DNA of 64,000 nt. Origin: Muricea muricata. Its lineage: Eukaryota; Cnidaria; Anthozoa; Malacalcyonacea; Plexauridae. The notes beneath the pieces were generated by a model. That model did not search any database and was not told the DNA's origin. It was given only the letters and a program-made list of their open reading frames with translations. The stretch is from assembly GCA_963855995.1 (NCBI GenBank), contig OY979716.1:31550230-31614229 (forward strand). The letters are read 5' to 3'. Shown one piece after another: positions 11,757-22,700 of the stretch; within the stretch, counting starts at the first letter, position 1; each line of letters starts with the position of its first letter. The position numbers and the translations under genes are program-made.

Positions 11757-12781
11757 ATTTATATTGTTTGCAACATTTCTGAATACATCACTTTTGTAAA
11801 AAACAAAACATACCGTACATGTTTCTACTATTTGATATTTATTTCATTTTAATGTTGATATTTGCTTTATTCGACACCAAAAATATATGTTTTGTGGTTG
11901 CTTTTTAAACGTAGACGTCCGGTTTATTGAGTAAGCCCCCCCCCCCCTTCCTCGCTATGTCCGACTTTGCATGTTTGGATTTCTGCTAACCCCGTCCGAC
12001 ACTCGCCTCAGACGTCCTCTGCGAATGGCCACTTAGGTTGCCATAGCACAGTTTCTTCTTAACTATGACGAGCTATATATAAGATGGAAGTTATTAAACG
12101 TAAAAACTTAATGTATATTGTAAAAGTAATAAGTTTATTAACAAATCACGATACGGTATTTAGGTCACATGCGCACACTTGTAAACCACATTATTAATGT
12201 GGACTTGTCAGAAATTAACAGGGGGGAGGGGGGGGGGGCTGGAAACGTGGAGAGGGTCATAGCTTTTTAAGATCCTAAAAAAGTGAAGAAAAAATGAGCT
12301 GCTTTTAAGGGGAGGGTTACTCAAATTTATTCTTATGCTCGTACAGTTATTAGTACACAGTATAAATAGATTAGAAAAAAATTTCCCTATGTTTAGTTCA
12401 AATATTATATTAAAACCACAACAACAATGTCAAAGACACATATTTTAGAATGAAAATGTATTGAGTTTTATAGTGTAAACGTTTTATGTGTGTGTGTAAC
12501 TAAACTGAACTTTTATATTAAATCACCTGATGATAGAGGGGAGGGTCATGGTGTTTCATGCTAGGCACAAGGGGAGGGTAAGGAAATTTCGTTCCTATTG
12601 CTTAGATGGGTCACCTCATTTCCAACCTTAAGTTTAATATTTCCACCACCCCCCCCCCCCTCCCCCCTGTTAATTTCTGACAAGTGCCTAAAGATCAGAA
12701 AAAGGGATGTTTATGAAAGCTAACATTACTAATTGAGAAGCAAGGATGTTTATCAAAGTCATCAATGCTAAAAATTGCGGC
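11757..12781. repeat. Segmental-duplication block, copy B (interrupted by a MITE)
   Basis: The block matches 1-508, including the C-run, the tccgacactcgc string and the terminal attgcggc. It is split by an element at 12203-12685. Its place directly left of Penelope-like copy 2, as copy A lies left of copy 1, shows that the whole interval up to and including the low-complexity exon was duplicated. Confidence 0.72.
12203..12685. mobile_element. Non-autonomous DNA element with ACTTGTCAG termini, 483 bp
   Basis: The termini are inverted repeats: ACTTGTCAGAAATTAACAGG at the left and its reverse complement at the right, each continuing into a G-run or C-run of more than ten bases. The insertion is supported by the uninterrupted homologous block at the start of the window, which lacks it. 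The interior has no coding potential. The family is not recognised and the target duplication could not be fixed with confidence. Confidence 0.78.
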
Positions 12782-12830
12782 AACCACTGGGTATTTTTAA
12801 AATACCAAAAAACGGGAACTCCGAAAATAG

Positions 12831-13697
12831 ACATTTTGAATTTATTCTAGCTTTCAACTTTATTTTAGTCATCATCAGGAATGACACGAGTTACATAACA
12901 GTGATACTTATATAGTGAAGATCATAACGTAATTGGATACATGAGTAAGTGTACATTAACTAATTAATATAATGAGTTCTTTTGAACCTATAGCTCCATG
13001 TTTCAGTTTGGGATTAAACCATCGTGTGACAAGTGATTCTTTAAAAAAGCAGTAAAGACCAGGGATTTGCAGATTTGTCGATAATCTTAGAGTTGTTTAG
13101 AATAAACTCCGGTAGTATGCAAGTAATAGTAGACTTATTTTCCTGGTACGGGGTAAGATCCAATACATTGATACCAATCCATAAATTTGTGAAAATTTCC
13201 GATTCATTTTCCTGTGAGTGTTCCTTAAATCTACTGTACAGACATCGATCAGTTTTGCACATATATCAACTGTTACACCCAGAGCACGTAAACTCGTATA
13301 CAGTTGAGCTTTGGTATCTCATTGGGGTTTTATGTTTGTTTTGCAGAGAACAGCGAAATTGCTTTTTATCTTTAGTAAAGGGGTTATTCTATTTGTAAAT
13401 GAGTGTGTTAGTCCAGTGTCATATTTATTAAGGTAGAGCAAATGTATGGTTTAATGTATGGTTTAATGTATGGTTTAAACACGAGCTGAACTATGGAACT
13501 ATAGCTTCAAAAGAACCCATTATATTTAACTAGTTAATGTACACTTACACCTGTTTCTAAATATAAGTATATGTAACATTATATTATGTATCCAATTATG
13601 TTATAATCTTCACTATATAAGTATCACTGTTATGTAACTAGCGTCATTCCTGATGATGACTAAAATAAAATCGAAAGCCAGATCACATTCAAAATTT
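12831..13697 (-). mobile_element. Penelope-like fragment with inverted arms, copy 2
   Basis: Inverted arms of roughly 190-230 bp bound the element (about 12831-13020 and 13470-13697). Both contain the string gtcattcctgatgatgacta, in opposite orientations. The minus-strand interior encodes a decayed GIY-YIG endonuclease fragment. The string VIPDDD-stop is encoded at the downstream end of that coding strand. Partial inverted repeats plus a GIY-YIG domain indicate a Penelope-like retroelement from which the reverse transcriptase has been lost. Confidence 0.58.
13190..13345 (-). pseudogene. GIY-YIG endonuclease fragment of a Penelope-like element
   Basis: The minus-strand frame reads STVYEF.CSGCNS, an in-frame TGA, then YMCKTDRCLYSRFKEHS. 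This is the GIY-YIG pattern of Penelope endonucleases: an S.VYKF.C..C zinc-like lead-in, a YIG-type motif (here YMC) and R.L..R..EH with the catalytic Arg and the conserved Glu-His. The stop and the degenerate YIG motif mean it is not functional. Upstream, the same frame is too decayed to show a reverse transcriptase. Confidence 0.6.
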
Positions 13698-14318
13698 ACC
13701 GTTGAAAGAAATTAATTATTTTCCCAGCACCGTAAATGCTCTAATTAGCGCTGCATACTAAATAAGCGCCCTTCCAATAAGTTTGTCTTAAGACTTAATT
13801 AAATACTGCCACTTTAATCCTAGTATTAAGTTCAACAACTAACATACTGTAATTCTAAACTCTCCCTAGTAAACGCGCCATGTCTAATAGACGAACCCAT
13901 CCAACCACCCCCTTCATCCCCGATGGCCTGGATGACGACAAAGATATTGACATGAATCTATACCCCCCGGTTAGGGCAAGATATGGATGGATGCATAAAG
14001 AGTGCAAGGATATTATTAAGCTCAGCGCGTGCGCTTCGCGTAGTTACCTCCACTTCAGTCAATTAATCGCAGGAAAGACCACCATGTACGTGCACAGGTT
14101 GAAACAGTGCACGAGCATCGCACACGCGTAGTATCGACTCCTTGATTTTCGTAACTTTACCCGTTTCAGACTATTCAGGGCCTTGCCTGAGAGACATCGA
14201 CCCGCCCCCTCCCCGTTAAATATACCTGTACAAGCAATGCGACCAGAACGCGAAAAAAATGGCGGGGCTCCAATATTAAAACACTTAGATTAGAACCGTT
14301 TAGATCAGAAAAACATAC
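13698..14318. other. Intron segment shared with the first exon copy
   Basis: The interval matches parts of 7690-7870, 9690-9750 and 10190-10230 in the same order and lacks the MITEs found there. It ends at the donor site of exon 3. No independent gene is visible. Confidence 0.55.
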
Positions 14319-15229
14319 CTTGTCATTTTTTTTCAAGTTTTCACTTGTAGATCTGGTGGCATCAGATTCTTCACATTTGATTTCGTCTTTATTTTCTTTG
14401 CAAGCTTCCTGAGTGTTGTTCATATTGCCTTGTGCATTTAGTGCGGTTGCCGTTCCACTTTCACTGTTTCCCTTTACAGTTTGTCGTTCATTGCTTGATG
14501 TGTTCGCTTCTAATTTTCCTCCTGAAATTTCATCAACATTACCTCCTTCAACAATAGTATCAGGTCTACCAAGATTCTTATTGGTCTCTTTACTTTCCTC
14601 CTTCGCTTCCTCTTCTACCTGCTGAAAAAATTTTTGCCAACGTTCTTCAAAGACAACGTTTTCCGTCCTGGCCGTTCTTTCCAGATCTTCCAGAATTTCA
14701 TCAAATTGACCTGAAACGTCAATTTGGTTATTTAATACAGGTATTTCTGAGTGACCTGTGTCAGCGTTTGTGATCAAATCTTCAGCTACCGCCTGTATTG
14801 TATTATATCCATCTGTTACACCGCCTCCACTGCTATTTCCTTGACCGTCAAAAGCGGAGTTCTTTTCATGCAAAGTAGAGGAGTCTTCTACAATTTCTGT
14901 CCCTGTCTTTGTAACAACCGCTCGTTTTATTTCCTCAGTTTCTTTAGTGACCTCAGGAGTGTCCGGGGTAGTGTGCCCAGCATGAGATAAATTTAAATCA
15001 TTTCCATTTCCCCCCGGTGTAGCTTCTTTAACATTCTCGTTTTCGTTTGCTGACGTCATTTCCGACACGGCAACACCTTGTTGGGAACTTTGAGCAACTG
15101 CATCTTCACACGCGCCTTGTGTATCTTCTAAAATCTGTTTTCTCTCATCCCTAATATTGCTTGCGACAACAGTCACTGTTTGTGTAGAGGTGTCCGAATC
15201 GCCAACTTCAGCGCGAGGAAGAACGGTTT
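14319..15229 (-). CDS. Host gene exon 3: acidic low-complexity exon, copy 2
   Basis: This minus-strand exon is 911 nt with acceptor CATTTTTAG before AAACCG and donor CAAG|GTATGT. It starts with two bases completing a codon (phase 1) and ends in phase 0. Exons 1 and 2 both end in phase 1, so 202 + 120 + 911 nt gives an open in-frame coding sequence. The product is acidic and Ser/Thr/Asn/Glu-rich. It shares most blocks with exon 4 (RKQILE.TQGACEDAVAQSSQQ, NNQIDVS.QFD.ILE, WQKF.QQ.EEE). Its first 25 or so codons are unique, which marks the duplication breakpoint. No catalytic domain is seen. Confidence 0.72.
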
Positions 15230-16060
15230 CTAAAAATGAATACAATCCACACATTGAAAAATTAGCATTCACTAATATGTAGCTCTCAAGATTCCTGCAA
15301 TCTGATTCATCAATTTGAGGTCCTGATTTTCCCGTGATGTCCCTTGACGGGGCATTACGAAATACACCACAGTGAGTATGACGACGAACATTCAGAGGGC
15401 GAATTTTACCATGAGGATACAGATTTAACATGTTTACACAACGAATTAAAACATTTATGCAAATAAACAAATCTAGGTTTACAACGTTACATCTCCACTT
15501 TAATTGCCTCCCCCCCCCCCCCCTACTCAATGTTGTTCGTTGTAAATTGTTTATGACATTATCGACCAACAATTTTCCTGATATTCAACATTGACTTTAT
15601 GGGAAGAAAGGGGGTGGATGGATCTTTAACGCAGTGGCAACAAGATTCGTGTAAATTGAGTTACATGCACTAGAAGATAAGAATAAAAATCTGTACTTCT
15701 TAAATCTGTACATGTGCATGCAATCAGTCGGGCCTTCAAATGCTCATTAATATTTCATAAGATTTTTGGCAATACATGTCAACTATAATGGGTGATGTGA
15801 AGTTGCTTTATACCTGATAAAGTGCTGATTAGGATGACGCATTACATACGGTAACTGCACTGGCTGCGCCACGCGTTTTAAATATGATAAAACTACTTAC
15901 TTTATTGCGAGCATTTTCAAGGCTTATTCAACTTGTGACGTCAAAAATTTACCCAAGATGGCGGACAGCTCAAATGTTTGAGTCCAAATATCTCACCAAT
16001 CAAGCAAGATATGAAAAAGCCGTAGCCGGCTTAAGTTTGTAACTAATTTCAAAGACTAGC
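15230..16060. other. Intron, no gene seen
   Basis: AT-rich intron sequence between exon 3 and an inserted DNA element. A C-run lies at about 15509-15524. No open frame with domain support, splice-supported exon or clear element ends were found. Confidence 0.45.
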
Positions 16061-17465
16061 TAGCCTGCGTGCAGGCCCACGGAGGAGAGGGAGGCTTGCA
16101 AGGAAGACGGTGTTTTTTGTACTGGCCGCGTTCGCACACGAACGCAGCATTCTGATTGGCTGTTTGCTGTTGGACACCATAATTAGAAAATTTTCAAGAT
16201 AAATTCAAACAATATACATTTATTGCAGAGGCTCGTAATTAGCTTAAAATTGAATCTTGTCATTTTTTTATCAAAAACTGAGCAAGAATAGACTGTTTAC
16301 TTTAATGTGCCGTTATATTTGATAAAATCGTTAAACTTACAAAAGTATGGTAGTGTTGATGGATTTATAATCGCTAGAGCCGATCGCGATACACATCAGA
16401 TTGTGTTTGACGAGGTGTTTACTCAGCCTTGCACGTTCCAAATCAGACATTTACCGAAATGTATAAAAACTGGTCATGAAAATTAAACAGTGCGTTCGAA
16501 TTGCTCGTTTTGGAATTGCCTATAGCTTGATTTTTCACAGTTTAAATGCAATAAACCCAAGGTATGACATTCTGCAACAGTGTGTAACACTGTAAAACGA
16601 CAGGCATCAATCTCTAATGTTGAGTTGCAAGATGTAACATTTTAACATTGTTACAAATGTTATAAAGCATGCTATATATTTACCATGGATAACAGTGTAA
16701 AGACGTGTAATTTAAAAGTAGTTATGATCACTTAAGCTACAGTGTATTTGATACAAATATTAAACCATTTGCTGCAGTACTTCTTTTTGACCTTGTGCAA
16801 ATGCAACATGGGTGATTGCACTGCAAGCTAATCCAAGATGTATTTGAGAGAAATAATGAAATATTCAATGTTGAGGATATCGTGTAATCATCTCCTATAT
16901 TCACAAAGCGTAATCTGCTCTGCTAGGTTTCGATCCCTGAGACGGCACAACAGAAGACGCCAACCAGACGGTATTAAATTGTCCTTTGCATTCCCCTTCT
17001 TTTGTCGAGTTCTTACCAAATCAGTTAAATCAAACGACTTAAGTTCAACATATTTCGTACTTTCCGCCCGCACGAATTTCACAATCTGATAGCGAGACGA
17101 TTTATCTATAACGCCAACAGAATACACATAATATGCTATGAGGTATCCGACGACTTCCTCGGCAGTTGATGTTTGAAAGGCAGGTTTTCTAATAAAATTC
17201 GTCCCAATTTGCCGGTTCTGAATTTTGTCGAAAATCGATGAGCAATTATTCGTCGTTTCGAGCTAATCCAGCTATTGTTTTCATTCAGAATAAGCAGAGC
17301 AAACCCCGCAACATTTTGATGCGTGTTTGTTTAATCTTTGGGTTGCTGTAATTGGTTCTTTTTTTACAATTGACGTGTGAACGTTATAAAAGGGGGCGTT
17401 TTACAAAGCACACCGTCTTCCTTGCAGGCCAACTATTCCCTCTCCGTGGGCCTGCTCGCAGGCTA
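16061..17465. mobile_element. Non-autonomous DNA transposon with TAGCCTGCG termini, 1.4 kb
   Basis: The ends are inverted: TAGCCTGCGTGCAGGCCCAC at the left and gtgggcctgctcgcaggcta at the right. A second inverted block, containing ttgcaaggaagacggtgt at the left, lies just inside. The 10-bp string TTCAAAGACT occurs at 16048-16057 and again at 17466-17475. It abuts the right end and lies 3 bp from the left end, so it is the likely target duplication. A duplication of about 9-10 bp suggests a Mutator-like element. No transposase is encoded. Confidence 0.68.
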
Positions 17466-17847
17466 TTCAAAGACTCTTTCAAATAACCGAAAAATATTTT
17501 TTGTTGCCGGCCATTACCCATTAAATTATAGTTTTTGTATACTTTAAGATAAAATCACTGCCTCTCATATGGCTTCTGAGTTTTTCGTTTAAAGTCTACG
17601 ATAAACTTTGTTTATGCATTCCACTTTGTTTATTCCCTTCACAGGTATAATTTCATCGATTTTATCGAAATTAGGGTTTGTCTTTTCTTTGTTTTAAACA
17701 TTTCAGTATGTTTTGTATTGGTTAATATGTAATAGATATGACACACTTTGTTGAAAGTTGGAGGTCACGCAAACGTAATCAAATTCTAACCTCAGATACT
17801 GTATTAATAGGCGTAGGGAACGAAAAAATTTATTAATCTTTCTTTAC

Positions 17848-17967
17848 CTTGTTTTCTCTTCACACTAGAAACAATTTTTCGTACAGGCTTTCCACACTCA
17901 TGGCAGAATTTGTGTTGAAGATTGAGTTCAGTGTTACAGTTTGTGCACAGCTGTATTCCTTTGTTGT
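17848..17967 (-). CDS. Host gene exon 2: C2C2 zinc ribbon
   Basis: This exon is 120 nt, with acceptor TTTGTAG before ACAACAAAG and donor CAAG|GTAAAG, phase 1 at both ends. That matches the phase-1 donor of exon 1 and the phase-1 acceptor of exon 3. It encodes a compact zinc ribbon, LCTNCNTELNLQHKFCHECG, i.e. C-x2-C, ten residues, C-x2-C, followed by a basic tail KPVRK..SSVKRK. Such ribbons bind one zinc ion and often sit at the N-terminus of larger proteins, followed by disordered sequence as here. RNF213-like proteins have a comparable start, but nothing here proves that link. The left LTR of the Gypsy insertion begins only 158 bp upstream. Confidence 0.68.
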
Positions 17968-18124
17968 CTACAAACAGAAGCAGAGCAAGTTATTACAACA
18001 AAAATTTAATCAATTTGAAAGCAGAGAAGCAAAATACGAAATTTCAAATGCTTAGTATAGGCACCCAGTCAATATTTTGCAATATTTACACTCAGCCTAG
18101 TGCCTGTCACGGTCTCAACGTTCC

Positions 18125-18330
18125 TGTGACGTATGTGAATACACGCGATTTTGAATAATAATCAATCCCACGCACCACGCGTGTGAACATGTGAGAGAGC
18201 GGACTGGAATAGTAATACAAACAAGTTAAGACGGCATTGTTCTCGAAAAATAACTGTCATTGTAGATTTATAGACACAAATAAAACTTTGAAAACCTTCC
18301 TCACGTAGTTCGCTACTTACTCGGGTAACA
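18125..18330 (+). repeat. Gypsy 5' LTR
   Basis: A 206-bp direct repeat, identical by eye to 24668-24873, beginning TG and ending CA. It contains AATAAA near 18277, which could serve as polyadenylation signal when used as the 3' copy. Confidence 0.95.
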
Positions 18331-18454
18331 TTTGGAGCCTTCGGAGAGATATTTTTGGATAACGTTGCCTTAGTAAGTGTGTCGAAATTGGAACCGGCGG
18401 CGGAACAATATTTGGAACAACAAAGCGATAGATTGAGAGTTTAAACGTGTCTAT

Positions 18455-19735
18455 ATGGCGGATCTTGAGGAGCTACAGCTGGAGATTGAAGGCAAGCTAC
18501 TTTCTTTGTCGAGTACTGAACTGATTGGACTTGGAAAGGGACTTAAACTTGATGAAACAAATCTTGCTAATAAAAGGAAATTGGAATTGTTAAAACTCGT
18601 ACGGGAAGCTATCGATGGAGGTGTGGAAGCACTAGAAGAAAATGATGCTAAAATGAAGTATTTGGCCGAAGTTAAAGAGCAGTTGAAAGACGAGCCGCCG
18701 CCATTGGAAATATCGGAACCCGATACGAGCAACGAAGAAAATGTGGACAATTTAACAGCTGAGATACCCGAAGACAGCAAGAAAGTCGAGGTTGAACAAA
18801 GTAAGTTTACTGTTTATCGACGTGATTTTAAAATAATTGGTGTAATTGGCCCTGATACTCAGAAGGATAGACTCTCATTTGTCAGTTTAATACGACAAAT
18901 TGACTCGGGTAAAGCAAAAGGATATAGTGAAGCTGAAATTATTGAAGCGGTTATACGTGCTATAAGTCCGACCCTGAAACTTCGTTCATATGTTGAAACT
19001 ATTGAGAGTTTGAAGCTTTGCAAACTGTTACAAGTGTTGAAAGCCCATTATAAGCAGAAAAGTGCAGCAGAGCTTTATCAAGAGCTGACTGTCACATGCC
19101 AGGGTCCAAAGGAAACCGAAGAGGACTTTCTCATACGTGTGTTAGAGTTAAGACAACAAGTGTTGTTTACTTCTCGAGTTATGGAAGATGGCATTAAGTA
19201 CTCTGCAGACCTCGTTCAAGCTGTATTCTTAAGAACACTAGAGACTGGATTCAACGACGAGGTTGTTCGGGCCAAGCTTAGGCCATTATTAAAGAACCCG
19301 GCAACAACAGATGAAGAACTCATAAAGCAGACTAGCCATGCAGTTTCTGAAGAAACAGAGAGGGCAAGTAAGTTGTCAGTCTCCACTAGAAGACAGCAAG
19401 TGAAAGTTAGTTGTACAACCTGTGAATGTAATCACCAAGACGGAAAAGAACAGAATAAACAACACCCCCCTAAAACAGAACCCCAGCAACAGATTGCAGA
19501 TGGAAAGCACCAATCACTTGTCAATGCCCTGGAAGCTCTCAGACTAGATGTGGCAAGCCTGAAGGGCTCCATAAAATCAGGCAATGATTGCCAAAATAAT
19601 GCAAGGGGGGCTGGAAACGACACCAGAAGGCGTCCAAAGAAACCTGCCTGTGTATCATGCCAAGAACAAGGGAAAAACGATTGTTATCATTGCTATATTT
19701 GTGGGTCCGATGAACATTACGCTAGAGGATGCTAG
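18455..19735 (+). CDS. Gypsy gag polyprotein
   Basis: A 426-residue frame opened by ATG 125 bp after the LTR. Residues 1-110 are acidic and predicted helical, with [18 protein letters not shown] at the start. The middle resembles a retroviral-type capsid ([37 protein letters not shown]). The C-terminus carries Cys/His motifs, the last being [14 protein letters not shown], a C-x2-C-x4-H-x4-C knuckle that would bind RNA. The stop overlaps the pol start in ATGCTAG, so pol is made either by a -1 frameshift or by termination and restart. Gag would assemble the cytoplasmic particle. Confidence 0.92.
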   Translation: MADLEELQLEIEGKLLSLSSTELIGLGKGLKLDETNLANKRKLELLKLVREAIDGGVEALEENDAKMKYLAEVKEQLKDEPPPLEISEPDTSNEENVDNLTAEIPEDSKKVEVEQSKFTVYRRDFKIIGVIGPDTQKDRLSFVSLIRQIDSGKAKGYSEAEIIEAVIRAISPTLKLRSYVETIESLKLCKLLQVLKAHYKQKSAAELYQELTVTCQGPKETEEDFLIRVLELRQQVLFTSRVMEDGIKYSADLVQAVFLRTLETGFNDEVVRAKLRPLLKNPATTDEELIKQTSHAVSEETERASKLSVSTRRQQVKVSCTTCECNHQDGKEQNKQHPPKTEPQQQIADGKHQSLVNALEALRLDVASLKGSIKSGNDCQNNARGAGNDTRRRPKKPACVSCQEQGKNDCYHCYICGSDEHYARGC

Positions 19736-22700
19736 AAGAGATCATCGGGAAACGACAGGGGACTACATCCGAGGGACAGGAGGTAGTCCATGACACAACC
19801 AAAGAGTCCCATTTATGTGCAAGTTGTGGAAAAAAACAATGTACTGTGACAATACAAATATGCTCAAGGTGTAAGACTGTTTGCTATTGTACGAAGAAAT
19901 GTCAGAAAGAACACTGGAAGTCTCATCAACCCCTATGTGATGCAATTGTCGGTATGATTGCCAGGGAAACTGAGGAGGAGAGACAGTGGTTCGACAAAGG
20001 TCAGTACACTTGTCATCTTACGCCTAACCAGCATGATACTGTTGTGAACCTTGTTGGTAACAGATGTGTAGTAAAGTGTTTGGTGAATGATATACCAACC
20101 ACAGCATTATGGGACACTGGGGCGCAAGTGTCTATTACTTCGCATGAATGGGTTAAAGAAAATCTAGGGGATATTACAATTAACTCACTAGAAGAACTAA
20201 TTGGTAGTAATTTAGAGTTGAAGGCAGCGAATGGTACAACAATACCTTATTTGGGTTGGATAGAGATTAGGTTTAGACTTGATCATTCAAGGCCGGACAG
20301 ACACGTTGTTGTACCTATACTGGTAGCTCGGGACAGCCTAGAACACCTAATTATTGGCTATAATGTTATAGAAGAAGTTATTAAAGACCAAAATGATAGT
20401 ACTAGTGTCCTGGAACACACAATAACATCCATGAAATCAAGTTTCCCAACCGTTAAGCAAGAGAACATTACAGCTTTAGTACAGTTCATACAGACAACAA
20501 CAGATAGCGATATCTGCTCTGTCAAAACCACGAAACGTGATGTCGTTATCCCAAGTGGAGAGACGGTTAAAATCACTTGTAGAGCGAACACCAGATCCAG
20601 CAGAGGCAATAAAATACCAGTTCTTTTTGAGCCCGACCCAGAACAGTCTTGGCCTACAGGTTTGGATATACCTGAGAACCTGACGAGTATTGCCGGTGGT
20701 AGTTCATCCCGTGTCAATATCCAAGTTAAGAACATAACTGATCACAAGATTGTGTTGCCTGGAAGGACTGCACTTGGGCACTTACAACAGGTCAAGTCAG
20801 TCACCCCGATGGAAGTTCAAAAAAACCAAAAAAAGTCCGTAAGTGAAGAAATACAGGAAAACAACAAAGGCAAGAACACTCCCAAAGTCGACGGGTGGCT
20901 ACCGGACGTTGATTTAGACGGACTGGATGAATCACAACAGGAGATAGCCAAACAAATGCTTATGGAAGAATCTGACAGTTTTGCACGGAACGATGATGAT
21001 GTAGGGTGTATTGATGAACTACAAATGAGAATTAATTTGTCTGACGATACTCCTGTTCAAAAAACCTACAGGCCCATTGCAAAACCGTTATACCCAGAGG
21101 TCAAGCAGTACGTTGAAGATCTCCTCAATCGCAGATGGATACGAAAATCAAAATCTGCGTATTCCTCGCCGGTCGTGTGTGTCCGTAAAAAGGATGGGAC
21201 TTTGCGCTTATGTATTGACTACCGCGAATTAAACCAACGAACTGCCACTGATCGCCATCCACTACCCAGAGTTCAGACAACATTAGAAAACCTAGGGGGA
21301 AACGCTTGGTTTTCTCTCCTTGATCAGGGCAAAGCCTATCATCAAGGTTTCATACACCCAAAAGACCAATACAAGACTGCATTTATCACCCCATGGGGTC
21401 TTTATGAATGGGTCCGGGTGCCCTTCGGCCTCAAGAACGCCCCCGCAGAGTTCCAGCGTTTTATGGAGGATTGCCTGGAAGGGATCCGCGATGACATTTG
21501 CATTCCCTACCTCGATGATGTAATAGTCTTCAGCCGAACCTTCGAGGAACATGTAGAACACGTCCGAACTGTAATAAGACGGCTTCGACAACATGGCGTG
21601 AAACTCAAAGCAAAGAAATGCAAGTTGTTCAAACGTGAAGTGCATTGTCTAGGCCGTATCGTTTCGGAGCAAGGCTACAAGATGGACCCCTCGAACATAC
21701 AGGCAGTATTATCATTGAGAGAAAAACAACCCCGAACTGTTGGTGAGGTTCGTCAACTCTTGGGCCTACTAGGATACTATCGGAGATATATACCGGATTT
21801 CGCCCGACTCGCAAGACCACTATTTGACCTCCTCCAGTCGAATGAGCCCAAAGCGAAGAAATCGCCACAAGTACCATCTAAACAGCATGTAACCTGGTGC
21901 GAAGAACACAAAATAGCCCTTGCGAAACTGTTGGACTTTTTGATAAGTGCTCCCATTTTAGCCTACCCCGATTATGACGTTCCATTTATACTCCACACTG
22001 ATGCTTCCAAGGATGGTCTGGGGGCCGTCCTCTATCAGGAACAAGGAGGACAAGCGCGTGTCATCGGCTACGGGTCTAGGAGTTTAACACCTGCCGAGAA
22101 GAATTATCACCTACATTCGGGGAAACTAGAGTTTTTGGCGTTGAAATGGGCGGTTTGCGAACAATTTCGGGACTATCTGTATTACGCTAGATCTTTCACC
22201 GTATATACGGACAACAATCCACTCACATATATACTGTCCACCGCTAAACTCAACGCGACTGGCCACCGATGGGTAGCAGAACTCGCCGACTTCACATTCA
22301 CGATCAAGTATAGACCAGGCAAGACTAACCAAGATGCCGATACGCTATCGAGGATGCCGTTAAACATTGAAGAATATATGCGTTCGTGTACGGCAGAGAC
22401 GTCTCAAGAAACTATCAAAGCATCCATTACGGGAATACAAGCTCAGCAGGAAAACGAGACCGCTTGGATAACAGCCCTAGTTCGCGATGCAGACGAAACA
22501 TACTTTCCTGAATTTGTGCCAGAGTTGGGTGGGTTGAAGAAACTTGACTCTTCCGATATTGTTCTTGCACAGAAAGAAGATCCTTGCATCGGGAGAGTGC
22601 GGGAACTGAAGCTGCGAAACCATTATCCCCAGGGTGACGAGATCAGGCGAGAAGCGTCCAACACCAAAGCGTTGCTTCGGGAGTGGAAGAAACTTCGGAT

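Noticed and set aside
13640-13675. Hammerhead-like core (CTGATGA ... GAAA) in the arm of the Penelope-like fragment
   Set aside because: The two conserved strings are present, and hammerheads are known in Penelope elements. However, stem II would be at most three weak pairs, and no stem I or III with a cleavage site can be drawn around it.
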